Below, one piece after another: positions 35,930 through 48,225 of a DNA stretch of 64,000 bases (its first letter is position 1; each line of letters opens with the position of its first letter). The translations under genes and the position numbers were made by a program. The notes beneath the pieces were generated by a model. That model searched no databases, was not told the origin of the DNA, and saw nothing but the letters and a program-made list of their open reading frames with translations. Source of the stretch: Megaleporinus macrocephalus (Eukaryota; Chordata; Actinopteri; Characiformes; Anostomidae); contig CM038719.1 of the NCBI GenBank assembly GCA_021613375.1, positions 1,166,220 to 1,230,219 on the forward strand. Direction: 5' to 3'.

Positions 35930-35931
35930 TA

Positions 35932-36650
35932 TATTCATTCTGAGCTCATCATTAACGTATGATTTGTTTGAAAGCCAGAGCTGAAGTTTCAAATATCACT
36001 GAATAGAAGCCATACCTGTTTCAACATTAACACTGTGTATTGTCCATCTCCATGTTTGTTGTGGAAATGCTGGGATGAATGGAGGAACAGAAATGGAAAA
36101 AAAATATTTATTAACTTCCGTCACACATTCAGAATGTTTTTGTTCCTCTCGTGTACCATTTTAAGAGAAATATAATAATTTATCTGCGTCCTTTTATCAC
36201 ATCTGCTTATTTATCTCTAAAAACAGTGTCAGCAGGTGAGCTCATCCACACCTTCACGAGCGCTCGGTGGTTCTTTTATTCAGCGATGGTCAGTTGTTGT
36301 CCTTCAAACATGGCACGTCCAGCCACGTCACACAAAACACACAGAAAACGTTGTTGCTAATTAAAGTTTTGGAATATTTACAGATCAACAGTACACGTGC
36401 TGATAAAAGAAAGTCTGAGCTTCGCGTGACGACCTGTAATATTCCCGCCGTCGCAGCCTCGGTATGATTGGGTAGAACTTTTTAGTGTCTTTTGGCACCT
36501 AAACTCGGTTATTAGGGCGGAGAACCGTGTGTTATTGTAACTGTGAAGTGCAAGAAGCTGATTGGTTGATGTGAGAACAGTGAACATTCAAGGCTCATTT
36601 ATACTGCCTCTACAGGCGTCAGCTCCGTTGACATGGTAGTTGAGCAACAC
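35932..36650. other. Unique DNA downstream of syt5
   Basis: AT-rich sequence including a poly-A/ATATTTATT stretch at 36097-36112. No gene recognised. Confidence 0.4.
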
Positions 36651-36655
36651 TTCCA

Positions 36656-36841
36656 GTAGGGGGCAGTTTGGAGTAAATCAAACATGGCGGCGGTGGATGA
36701 GCTTGTAGTTCTTCATTACAGCAAAGTTACAGCATGGTTAAAATTTCTAACCAACTCGTACAACTAATCTCCAAACAGTCCCACCATTTCTTCTTCACTG
36801 TGCTCGTATGGAAGTGGTGGCATCTTGCACTGCCCCCTATG
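36656..36841. mobile_element. Small MITE-like element with TAGGGGGCAGT inverted ends
   Basis: TAGGGGGCAGT near 36657-36667 pairs with ACTGCCCCCTA near 36830-36840, enclosing about 185 bp. No clear target-site duplication. Short inverted repeats like this can arise by chance or belong to a larger fish repeat, so the call is tentative. Confidence 0.35.
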
Positions 36842-36889
36842 GTCTGTGGCGGTGTTGCTCCAATATATATAAATAAGTATAAATGAGCT

Positions 36890-38097
36890 TTAAAGGAACC
36901 CCGGCTGGTAACACATGTAGGTCTTAATATGATGTAATTACTCTAAATTATTAGGACACGTTATAAAAATCACTAAAAGTATCAGATTTATTAGATTTTG
37001 TGTAAAATCCGCTGCACGTGGGTCTCCATTGTTGTATCTACTGACGTGATCAGCGGGTAGTGACGTCAAATGGTTTCAGTAACCGGCCGTCACGCTGGAG
37101 CACAGCTAGCTACTAAACATGCTACTGTTCAGTCTTTACAGTTTGAACTAGAACTCAACATTTCTGACATCAGCGGTGACATCACACACCACGTTAGTGT
37201 AAATGGTGAACAGAGAGGGTGGAGGAGAGAGTGACACAGTGCTGGAGTTGTTGTGAAGCTGTGTGTTGGTGTTGACGGAGAAGGAGAGTGTCTGTTAAAG
37301 GAGCTCCGCTTTCTAGCAGGAAACATTCACACTCAGTAAACAGCTCGATACACTGAACGGGAGTGTCTCTGAGCTTCACACTCCTTTATTAGTGAAGTAG
37401 TATGTTCACTACTAAGAATGGACTTTCACCTTCAGGATCCACAAACGAGGAGAAGCAGCTGACGCTAACGCTAAACGTTCTCAGGAGAGAGTCCAGCGCA
37501 TGTTCACGTTCACGGTTCTTCTCGCGGTTTTCCATAATCTGGAGCTTCTGGACTTCCTGTGTGGGGAAACTGTGGCACTGCATTGTGTTTTAGTCTAAAC
37601 TTAAAACCAACAGCCTCCGTCAAGTCTCTCACCAGTGGTGGTCTACTGAACCACTCAAACTCATCCAGACTGGAGTGAGGAGAGCAGAGCGGGGGTCTTT
37701 GGGTAGCTGTGTTGGTCCACACGCTGCTTCACTAACTATTCTCCTTGTTTATGTTTGTGAAGCTGTTTAGACTAATATCAGTCTTCACACTGCCTTTCAC
37801 TGAAACAACATCAACAACACAATGTACATGGTTTTCTTTAAGCTAGGTTAGTAACTAACACTCACTCCTTCACACCACAGTCCAGTTCAGACCTGAAACC
37901 ATCTGACCTCATCTACCCAGCAGGCATTGCTCCTCAGTAATAATGTCTGTGTCCATATGTTACATATTTAGAATAAAAGAGTTAATTTATTAATAAATCT
38001 GATACTTTTAGTGATTTTTTTACAACATGTCCTAATAATTTAGAGTCATTTCATCATATAAATGCTTACAAGTGTTACCAGCCGGCGTTCTCTTTAA
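36890..38097. mobile_element. Non-autonomous DNA transposon, ~100-bp inverted repeats, TTAA target site (piggyBac-like)
   Basis: Left arm from 36894 (AGGAACCCCGGCTGGTAACA...) and right arm ending 38093 are inverted repeats over about 100 bp. Shared blocks: CCGGCTGGTAACAC, ATATGATG, ACTCTAAATTATTAGGACA, AATCACTAAAAGTATCAGAT, TTATTA. Both arms are bordered by TTAA (36890-36893 and 38094-38097), the target duplicated by piggyBac-type transposases. The 1-kb core has no transposase-like frame, so it is non-autonomous. The superfamily is inferred from TTAA only. Confidence 0.75.
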
Positions 38098-38755
38098 TAC
38101 CTACGTGCTTAATACACACCTGAGGAACCAGCAGCCTAGCGGAAACACCGCTAACTCCACTCAGACCGGCAGTTTGAGAAACCCATACTCCACGGTTTAC
38201 GCCTCAGTCCTTTCTTTAACCCTGTATCTGTCACTGTGATTGACGTCCCGGTGCCCTGCCCCAAGGCTAACAGGCCACCACACTGCGAGAGCTTCCTGTC
38301 CTTCATCAGGATCTCGTTCTTGGAAGGTTTTCATGTTTGTGTTTAGACTGCATGTGAGTGTGAAAGTGTTTGCTCGTGTTGTTCTGCCCTGTTTTCAACC
38401 CTTGTTCTGTGAAAATGCCTGGAAATACAACGGCAGGATAAAATCAAGGCTGGTGTGTTTTATTTTCTCTCAGAGGAAATGGTCTGAAGGCCGTTACCAT
38501 TAGAGGCCTCTGGCTTCCTGCAGGAAACATTTCAATCCCATTAGGAAACCATCAGGTCATTAGAATCACTCACACTGTAATACTGAGCCGTCAGGAAAAC
38601 ATCTAGCAGCTGGTTCTGGTGGTGACTTCTGGAGAACATCTGATCAGGGTGTCTGCACTTCAGTAAAATTCATATTTCATTCACACGATTAATGAGTCTG
38701 AAATTAGAACGACCAGCAAGCAAATTTAGTTTAATTTACATTAAATCAGACACAC
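38098..38755. other. Unique DNA, nothing recognised
   Basis: No convincing open frame or repeat; grades into the 24-bp array at about 38755. Confidence 0.4.
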
Positions 38756-39845
38756 AGTTAGACTCCAGAAGATTGGACTGACTGAACTGCAGGAGATCAG
38801 ACTGACTGAACTGTGTGAGAACTGCAGGGGATCAAACTGACTGAACTGCAGGAGATAAGACTGACTGAACTGCAGGAGATCAGACTGACTGAACTGCAGG
38901 AGATCAGACTGACTGAACTGCAGGAGATCAGACTGACTGAACTGTGTGAGAACTGCAGGAGATCAAACTGACTGAACTGCAGGAGATAAGACTGACTGAA
39001 CTGCAGGAGATAAGACTGACTGAACTGCAGGAGATAAGACTGACTGAACTGCAGGAGATCAGACTGACTGAACTGCAGGAGATCAGACTGACTGAACTGC
39101 AGGAGATCAGACTGACTGAACTGTGTGAGAACTGCAGGGGATCAAACTGACTGAACTGCAGGAGATAAGACTGACTGAACTGCAGGAGATCAGACTGACT
39201 GAACTGTGTGAGAACTGCAGGGGATCAAACTGACTGAACTGCAGGAGATAAGACTGACTGAACTGCAGGAGATAAGACTGACTGAACTGCAGGAGATCAG
39301 ACTGACTGAACTGCAGGAGATTAGACTGACTGAACTGTGTGAGAACCACAGGGGATTGGACTGACTGAACTGCGGGAGATCAGACTGAGTGAACTGCAGG
39401 AGAACAGGCTGACTGAACTGTGTGAGAACCGCAGGGGATTGGACTGACTGAACTGCGGGAGATCAGACTGACTGAACTATAGGAGATCAGACTGACTGAA
39501 CTGTGTGAGAACTGCAGGGGATTGGACTGACTAAACTGCGGGAGATCAGACTGACAGAACTGCAGGAGATTGAACTGACTAAGTTCTGGGAGATCAGACT
39601 GACTGAACTGTGTGAGAACTGCAGGGGATTGGACTGACTAAACTGCGGGAGATCAGACTGACAGAACTGCAGGAGATTGAACTGACTAAGTTCTGGGAGA
39701 TCAGACTGACTGAACTGTGTGAGAACTGCAGGGGATTGGACTGACTAAACTGTGGGAGATCAGACTGACTGAACTGCAGGAGATCAGACTGACTGAACTG
39801 CCGGAGATTGGACTGAACTGTGGGAGATCAGACTGAATTGTGGAA
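38756..39845. repeat. 24-bp minisatellite GACTGACTGAACTGCAGGAG-ATCA
   Basis: About 1.1 kb of a 24-bp unit with a longer variant that inserts CTGTGTGAGAACTGCAGGGG. Units diverge from left to right (GCGGGAGATCA, ACAGAACTG). The minus frames 39349-39107 and part of 40714-39701 are by-products. Confidence 0.95.
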
Positions 39846-39924
39846 GAGTTGGCAGCCCTGGCTACATTAGACTCGTAGCTGCAGTGTGAAAGGAAGCAGC
39901 CGTCAGACAGCAGGCCTGTTCCAT

Positions 39925-40545
39925 CTGATGAACTGTGCTGTGATGAACTGTGCGGTGTGATGAACTGCGCTGTGTGATGAACTGTGCTGTGATGAACTGT
40001 GCTGTGTGATGAACTGCGCTGTGTGATGAACTGCACTGTGTGATGAACTGCGCTGTGTGATAAACTGCGCTGTGTGATGAACTGCGCTGTGATGAACTGC
40101 GCTGTGTGATGAACTGTGCTGTGTGATGAACTGTGCTGTGATGAACTGTGCTGTGATGAACTGCGCTGTGTGATGAACTGTGCTGTGTGATGAACTGCGC
40201 TGTGTGATGAACTGCGCTGTGTGATGAACTGCGCTGTGTGATGAACTGCGCTGTGTGATGAACTGTGCTGTGTGATGAACTGCGCTGTGTGATGAACTGC
40301 GCTGTGTGATGAACTGCGCTGTGTGATGAACTGCGCTGTGTGATGAACTGCGCTGTGTGATGAACTGCGCTGTGTGATGAACTGTGCTGTGTGATGAACT
40401 GCGCTGTGTGATGAACTGCGCTGTGTGATGAACTGCGCTGTGTGATGAACTGCGCTGTGTGATGAACTGTGCTGTGTGATGAACTGCGCTGTGTGATGAA
40501 CTGTGCTGTGTGATGAACTGTGCTGTGTGATGAACTGTGCCGGGG
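39925..40545. repeat. 17-bp minisatellite TGATGAACTGCGCTGTG
   Basis: About 36 copies of a 17-bp unit with C/T variation (GCGCTG, GTGCTG) and 14- to 15-bp short forms. The minus frames 40714-39701 and 40566-39862 are a 17-residue repeat made by three units and are not genes. Confidence 0.95.
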
Positions 40546-40757
40546 CAGTGAGCGTGTATGAACCATGAGGGAGCTGTTTGGTTGCAGGGGCAGTGTGAGG
40601 TATGTGGAACAGGCCTGAGCTGGAGCTGCTGTTGGACGGCAGCGCAGAGTCTGGATTAATCTTCTGTTCTGTTTGTGACGTGATGCAGGAGCAGAGCCGG
40701 CCTAAGCCAAACATGTGAGCAGGGAATTAGAGAGGGGTGGAGAGGATGAACGACAGC

Positions 40758-40765
<8 letters not shown>
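40546..40765. other. Short unique stretch between arrays
   Basis: Moderate GC, no gene recognised. Confidence 0.35.

Positions 40766-40832
<67 letters not shown>
40766..40832. repeat. (GA)n microsatellite
   Basis: AG dinucleotide run with few interruptions. Confidence 0.95.
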
Positions 40833-40833
<1 letters not shown>

Positions 40834-40899
40834 GCTAAGGTCACCCAGCAGGAGGGAGGAGCACACCACAGAGCTCTGGATACCTGTCAAACCTGTGTT

Positions 40900-41390
40900 A
40901 TATATATACTGACCACTGTATCAGCTCCACTGACCATACAGGACCTCCACTCACTGTCCACTGTATCAGCTCCACTGACCATACAGGACCTCCACTCACT
41001 GTCCACTGTATCAGCTCCACTGACCATACAGGACCTACACTCACTGTCCACTGTATCAGCTCCACTGACCATACAGGACCTCCACTCACTGTCCACTGTA
41101 TCAGCTCCACTGACCATACAGGACCTCCACTCACTGTCCACTGTATCAGCTCCACTGACCATACAGGAGCTCCACTCACTGTCCACTGTATCAGCTCCAC
41201 TGACCACACAGGACCTACACTTACAGACTGTAGTTCATCTGATTCTCTGTATACTTTGATACTCTGTTCTTGATCAGGACCCCCACAGGACCACCACAGA
41301 GCAGATACTATTAGGGAGGTGGGTCATTCTCAGCACTGCAGTGACACTGACGTGGTGGTGGTAGTTAGTTAGTGTTGATGTGGATCAATC
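40900..41390 (-). repeat. Fish interspersed repeat with internal 45-bp tandem expansion
   Basis: 41215-41390 reads GACTGTAGTTCATCTGATTC, GACCCCCACAGGACCACCAC, CTCAGCACTGCAGTGACACT, GTGGTGGTGG, a dispersed repeat I recall from characins, catfishes and electric fishes. In the family this is preceded by a single CACTGTCCACT-TATCAGCTCCACT-ACCATA segment; here that segment is repeated seven times with a 45-bp period at 40905-41215. The open minus frames (15-residue repeat) are by-products. Confidence 0.75.
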
Positions 41391-42945
41391 TTCAAGATTC
41401 ACACCTTGATTCGTTCCAGCACATCTCCAGGAGAGGTCTTTACCACAGAGCCTGCTGGACACAGTCACACTAACTAAAAGTGTACTGCACTGCTAGGCCA
41501 CCAGGTGGTGCTCTATAGCAACTGTCAGCGCACTGGCACTGGGGCAAGCGAGATATGTTGCAAAAGAGCTACACGTCTTCCTCCTCACGCTGTTTCACAA
41601 TTCCTGCAATCAGATGCCAGAGGCAAAGTGAGCGTGTCCTTACTGGGTGTCCGTCTGCAAGCTGCTTACGCAAGACAAAAGAGTTTGCGGTGCCTCCTCC
41701 CAAGATCCCCGCGAGGAAAGCTGAGAGCAGCCGTGGAACCATGAGGGCTTGCAGTATCGACACAGCCGAGTGACTCATTAAAGACATGTGCCCTGACTTG
41801 TGGACTGCAGGCGCTCATTCACTCAGCTCACGCATGACTGGGAGTACACTGGGCCTCAGTTCAAAGCTCACATTCACACTGGGGTAGAGGGGGCCTCTTA
41901 CACCCCCCTCCAACAGAAACACACATTTTCCTTCTAAATGTAGTCCATCAACCACAACGCGCTTGGTGTCCTTCCTTGTACTTTCTTCAGAGTTGCGCTG
42001 GAGCTGAGCGGCTAACGCTGCTGCTAGTGGAAGCCGATAGCACATCGGTTAGACTGCATGACTGAACACGTTCCTGCTGTGTTCATACTGCGCTTGAGGT
42101 TTACTGTATACAGATGTTCACTCCAGCTGAGTAGGAATCCACATTTCCCGAAGTAAACCAATAAATCACAGCTACATTCCGGGCTGCTAATAGGAATGTT
42201 AGCATGTTAGCATAGCTGTGGCCTGTAAAACACTTACATATGTAGCAGTTTTTTAGTATGTCCCAGTGTTTCGCCATCTGGATAGACTGTGACTCACATT
42301 CAAAATCAGTGATGTATTCTGAACTTCCAGAATGCCTGGAGTGACCTTAAACGATTACAATCTGAGTCAGCTTCTGATTCACCGGCTTCTCAGTCCAATT
42401 TTCCACTCCAGCTTAAGTTCACGAAGTACAGCACAGTTAACTGGGCCAGAGCAACACTGATCCAGAGACAGCTCACTCTCAGTCTGGAAAGCATCAGGAT
42501 GGAAAGCTGTGGAGTGCCCTACTTTCAGATCCAGCAGACACACGTTGCTCTTCCTGCCTACCTCCCCAGCTCAGAGACAGAGGTCTCTTCCAGACTCCCC
42601 ACAGAGAGTCTCAGAGGGTCCAGGTAGCTCGTACAGTGTTTAAAGCAGGGGTGGCTGTAGGCTTAGAGGTTTAGGGCTGCTGAGCACCCAAATTAGAACA
42701 GCTCATAATAAAGCTATATTTTAAAGTCAGTTCGGAATATCAATCCCTAAACACGGTGACTGGAAAGACACCAATAAATCTTAAAAAAACCTTAGTTTAT
42801 AAATCTTAGTTAACAAATGTATTAAGACCTTTTATGAAAAGTAAAATATAATAAAGGATAAAGAGAAGAAACTCAGGGCTTGAATTTAGGGCTTGATCTG
42901 GATCATATTGGCCTTACTTGAATATAAGAATCAAATATCTATAGC
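41391..42945. other. Intergenic DNA, no gene recognised
   Basis: Mixed composition with short open frames on both strands (41505-41773, 42045-41815) that have no recognisable domain or splice context. I looked here for a troponin I gene, expected from mammalian gene order, and saw none. Confidence 0.4.
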
Positions 42946-42948
42946 TGA

Positions 42949-43021
<73 letters not shown>

Positions 43022-43045
43022 CACACACACACACACACACACACA
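42946..43045. repeat. (CA)n microsatellite
   Basis: CA dinucleotides with two CTCT interruptions. Confidence 0.98.
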
Positions 43046-43224
43046 TTGTTATGTTATTGTATCATCTCTTCATATCTGATCATTCTGTATCAATAATGAT
43101 CTAATACACAAACAGACAGCTCTACTCTATACCTTAACTTTAATAACACACAGACTAACCACCAGCACAGCAGCTACAGCTTCTCTCTCCTTTATAAACA
43201 GTAAACAGACCACCTGCAGCATTA
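43046..43224. other. Short AT-rich spacer
   Basis: No structure seen. Confidence 0.35.
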
Positions 43225-46200
43225 TACTCTATATACTTACTATATACTTACTATATACTCTCTATATACTCTCTATATACTCTCTGTATTCTCTCTATAT
43301 ACTCTATATACTCTCTATATACTCTCTATATACTCTCTATATACTCTCTATATTCTCTCTATATACACTCTATATTCTCTCTATATACTCTCTATATACT
43401 CTCTGTATTCTCTCTATATACTCTATATACTTACTATATACTCTCTATATACTCTCTATATACTCTCTATATTCTCTCTATATTCTCTCTATATACTCTA
43501 TATACTTACTATATACTCTCTATATACTCTCTATATACTCTCTATATTCTCTCTATATTCTCTCTATATACTCTATATACTTACTATATACTCTCTATAT
43601 ACTCTCTATATACTCTCTGTATTCTCTCTATATACTCTATATACTTACTATATACTCTCTATATACTCTCTATATACTCTCTATATACTCTCTATATTCT
43701 CTCTATATACTCTATATACTTACTATATACTCTCTATATTCTCTCTATATACTCTCTATATACTCTCTATATTCTCTCTATATTCTCTCTATATACTCTC
43801 TATATACTCTCAATATTCTCTCTATATTCTCTCTATATACTCTATATACTTACTATATACTCTCTATATACTCTCTATATACTCTCTGTATTCTCTCTAT
43901 ATACTCTATATACTTACTATATACTCTCTATATACTCTCTGTATTCTCTCTATATACTCTATATACTTACTATATACTCTCTATATACTCTCTATATACT
44001 CTCTATATACTCTCTATATTCTCTCTATATACTCTCTATATTCTCTATATATACTCTCTATATACTCTCTATATACTCTCTATATTCTCTATATATACTC
44101 TCTATATTCTCTCTATATACTCTCTATATACTCTATATACTCTCTATATTCTCTCTATATTCTCTCTATATACTCTCTATATACTTACTATATACTCTCT
44201 ATATACTCTCTGTATACTCTCTATATACTCTCTATATACTACTTATGTACTCTCTATATACTCTTTATATACTCTCTATATTCTCTCTATATACTCTATA
44301 TACTCTCTATATTCTCTCTATACAATCTCTATGTACTCTCTATATTCTCTCTATACAATCTCTATGTACTCTCTATATTCTCTCTATATACTCTCTATAT
44401 ACTCTCTATATACTCTCTATATACTACTTATGTACTCTCTATATACTCTTTATATACTCTCTATATTCTCTCTATATACTCTCTATATACTCTCTATATA
44501 CTACTTATGTACTCTCTATATACTCTTTATATACTCTCTATATTCTCTCTATATACTCTCTATATACTCTCTATATTCTCTCTATATACACTCTATATAC
44601 TCTCTATATACTCTCTATATACTCTCTATATACTCTCTATATACTCTCTATATACTCTCTATATTCTCTCTATATACTCTCTATATACTCTCTATATACT
44701 CTCTATATACTCTCTATATTCTCTCTATATACTCTCTATATACTCTCTATATACTCTCTATATTCTCTCTATATACACTCTATATTCTCTCTATATACAC
44801 TCTATATTCTCTCTATATACTCTCTATATACTCTCTATATTCTCTCTATATACTCTCTATATACTCTCTATATTCTCTCTATATACTCTCTATATACTCT
44901 CTATATTCTCTCTATATACACTCTATATTCTCTCTATATACACTCTATATTCTCTCTATATACTCTCTATATACTCTCTATATACTCTCTATATACTCTC
45001 TATATTCTCTCTATATACTCTCTATATACTACTTATGTACTCTCTATATACTCTTTATATACTCTCTATATACTCTCTATATTCTCTCTATATACACTCT
45101 ATATTCTCTCTATATTCTCTCTTTATACTCTCTATATTCTCTATATACACTCTATATTCTCTCTATATACTCTCTATATTCTCTATATACACTCTATATT
45201 CTCTCTATATACTCTCTATATACTCTCTATATACTCTCTATATTCTCTCTATATTCTCTCTATATACTCTCTATATACTACTTATGTACTCTCTATATAC
45301 TCTTTATATACTCTCTATATACTCTCTATATTCTCTCTATATACACTCTATATTCTCTCTATATTCTCTCTTTATACTCTCTATATTCTCTGTATACACT
45401 CTATATTCTCTCTATATACTCTCTATATTCTCTCTTTATACTCTCTATATACTCTCTATATACACTCTATATTCTCTCTATATACTCTCTATATTCTCTC
45501 TTTATACTCTCTATATTCTCTCTATATACACTCTATATTCTCTCTATATACACTCTATATTCTCTCTATATACTCTCTATATTCTCTCTATATTCTCTCT
45601 ATATACTCTCTATATACTCTCTATATTCTCTCTATATACTCTCTATATACTCTCTATATACTCTCTATATACTCTCTATATACTACTTATGTACTCTCTA
45701 TATACTCTTTATATACTCTCTATATTCTCTCTATATACACTCTATATTCTCTCTATATACTCTCTATATTCTCTCTATATACACTCTATATTCTCTCTAT
45801 ATACTCTCTATATTCTCTCTATATACTCTCTATATTCTCTCTATATACTCTCTATATACTCTCTATATACTCTCTATATACTCTCTATATTCTCTCTATA
45901 TACTCTCTATATACTACTTATGTACTCTCTATATACTCTTTATATACACTCTATATTCTCTCTATATACTCTCTATATTCTCTCTATATACACTCTATAT
46001 TCTCTCTATATACTCTCTCTATATACTCTCTATATTCTCTCTATATACACTCTATATTCTCTCTATATACTCTCTATATACTCTCTATATACTCTCTATA
46101 TACTCTCTATATTCTCTCTATATACTCTCTATATACTACTTATGTACTCTCTATATACTCTTTATATACTCTCTATATTCTCTCTATATACTCTCTATAT

Positions 46201-46470
46201 TCTCTCTATATACACTCTATATTCTCTCTATATTCTCTCTTTATACTCTCTATATACTCTCTATATACACTCTATATTCTCTCTATATACTCTCTATATT
46301 CTCTCTATATACACTCTATATTCTCTCTATATTCTCTCTATATTCTCTCTATATACTCTCTATATTCTCTCTTTATACTCTCTATATACTCTCTATATAC
46401 ACTCTATATTCTCTCTATATACTCTCTATATTCTCTCTATATACTCTCTATATACTCTCTATATACTTTC
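43225..46470. repeat. 11-bp CTCTCTATATA minisatellite, ~295 units
   Basis: About 3.25 kb of CTCTCTATATA with TTCTCTCTATA, ACTTA and CACTCTATA variants. Neither the unit nor its common variants creates a stop in any forward frame, so three overlapping + frames of 756, 716 and 663 codons run through it, all with the same 11-residue pattern SLYTLYILSIY. Such simultaneous openness is a repeat artefact. Longer blocks (for example around TACTTATGTACTCTCTATAT) recur in order every few hundred bases. Confidence 0.97.
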
Positions 46471-47990
46471 TATGGTTTTAACATTTCCAGCTTGTTAGAG
46501 ACAAATTACCGTTAAAAGAAAAACGTTTTATCTTCAGGAGTGCTGGGACTTACTTTAAACTAACATTACTGCAGGTCTGGGTGACAGTAGTGCTGCATTG
46601 TCAGTGGCTGAGTATAATAACTCGTGTGTTAACTGTGAGAGAGACGCTATCAGAGTTTGTAAACAGACATGACTTGGCGGAGCTGCAAGCACTGCGTATC
46701 AACTGTAGCTTAGCATTTTCCCATGGACTCAGCAGCCTTGCGCTAGCAACAGCTATAGTTTGTTTTACAGATGCTCAAGTTATTATTCATCTGGCAGCGA
46801 GTCACAACGTTCCGGATTTCAGATCCATCTGGATCACATCCTTTATTTATGAAATAGGAGAAGGTGATGACTGCGGGCTACTAAGAGAGTCGACTCTTCT
46901 TGATTTATGAAAATAACAACAATACAAACTAACCATGCTTAATAATGTTAATTATTAATATCAAATACCATTTATAGTAATATTTCTTATTTCATTATTA
47001 AACATGGCTATTATTATTAATACTATAAATGCTGTTATTATTGTAATAAATAGTTCATATCTGCTACATGTAGACTTGCAGTTTATTAGGTTGGGTGGGG
47101 GGGTGGGCGGGGGGTGTAAGCCACACCACTACCTCTGCTTACAGGGCCCATGTGCTGCTTTTTGCATTCTATTCTTCGTTTGCTGTCTTACTTCTGATGC
47201 TTGTGTGTTATATCTATTAATGTCACCTTAATTTTCCCTAACCTGAACCCCAACCCTGGTCCTAAAACCAAACCAGGTCCTAATTCTTAATCTAAGCTAC
47301 ATGTTGATCAGTTGAACATCTATAGATGATCTATTGGAGGCTTTCCAAATGACACTTTTCCAACCTCTCTTAATCCCCTTGCTGTGGCTCTGAGCCTGAT
47401 ATGTGTAAATATGCAAATTAGTGGTGGTTTATGTAAATAAGGTGTGTTCTGATTGGCTGCCCCATATAGAGAATCATAAAAGCAGTGCAGGATGAAACAC
47501 TCCTTATATACCTTCAGTGTGAGCTAGACTGCACGTGTTTATGACATGTATTTAAACAAGAGTTTAAATACAAGCAAAATAATTCTATTAAGATTTGAGT
47601 TCATTGCCATAAACTATTCGACTTATTAGGCACAGAAGTTTCCCCACTGACCCAAACACACTGCACTCGATTGATCTGGACTGATCTGGACTGATCTGGA
47701 CCTCTGAGAACCACAACTCCTCACACCTCAGACTGTCCAGCACTACTGCAGACACCAGAACACCCTGACAGAGTTTAATCCAAGTAAGATAGTGAGATAT
47801 CTATAACTACACTGAGCTCCTATTTTTCTCCTAAACTGAGGAAAGTTCAGATTTTCTGGTGTATGTGCCCATTGAAAGTCCCCAGTAGCCACATGAGCAT
47901 TACGAGGGCATCAGTGCTGCAAGCTTTCATCTCCACATCCACAACTTCTCAGTCTGAGCTCACAGGCTGAAGAAAGAAGCTGAGGAGGCG
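46471..47990. other. Intergenic DNA with one unrecognised open frame and a G-run cluster
   Basis: An open + frame at 46581-46910 (109 codons) includes TLSEFVNRHDLAELQALRIN and SLALATAIVCFTDAQVIIHL. It matches no family I know and has no splice or promoter context. 46915-47060 is AT-rich. G-runs at 47093-47114 (3, 7, 3 and 6 G separated by single bases) fit a G-quadruplex pattern. Confidence 0.35.
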
Positions 47991-48011
47991 CACACAGACA
48001 TGAGAGCTTAT

Positions 48012-48017
48012 TTTATT
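48012..48017 (-). terminator. tnnt1: Polyadenylation signal of troponin T
   Basis: AATAAA on the minus strand, about 165 bp after the troponin T stop codon, giving a short 3' untranslated region typical of troponin T genes. Confidence 0.6.
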
Positions 48018-48179
48018 AGGAACACGTCGGATCACAGTTCCTCTTCCAGACGGGGGGATGGAATCACGTGCGGCGAGATGAATGAGCTGAGAGGAACAGA
48101 AAAAGAGCCAGGCTTCTGTTTCACTTCTGTTTGTGTCTGACAGCTGCTTCTGCTCTGCTGCTTCTGCACGAGCGAGCGG

Positions 48180-48225
48180 TCACTTCCAGCGGCCCCCGAC
48201 CTTCCCTTTCCCGTGTCCCTTTTTG
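48180..48225 (-). CDS. tnnt1: tnnt1 last exon
   Basis: 46 bp; with two bases from the previous exon it encodes FKKGHGKGKVGGRWK and a stop. Acceptor CCACAG ends at 48226. Confidence 0.88.

Noticed and set aside
39701..40714. 337-codon minus-strand frame with SSSHSAVHHTAQFITQ repeats
   Set aside because: Three 17-bp units make a 51-bp coding period; variants break it and no homologue is known.
44245..46515. Three overlapping open frames of 663-756 codons
   Set aside because: All are translations of an 11-bp repeat that has no stop codon in any forward frame; no domain, start context or codon bias.
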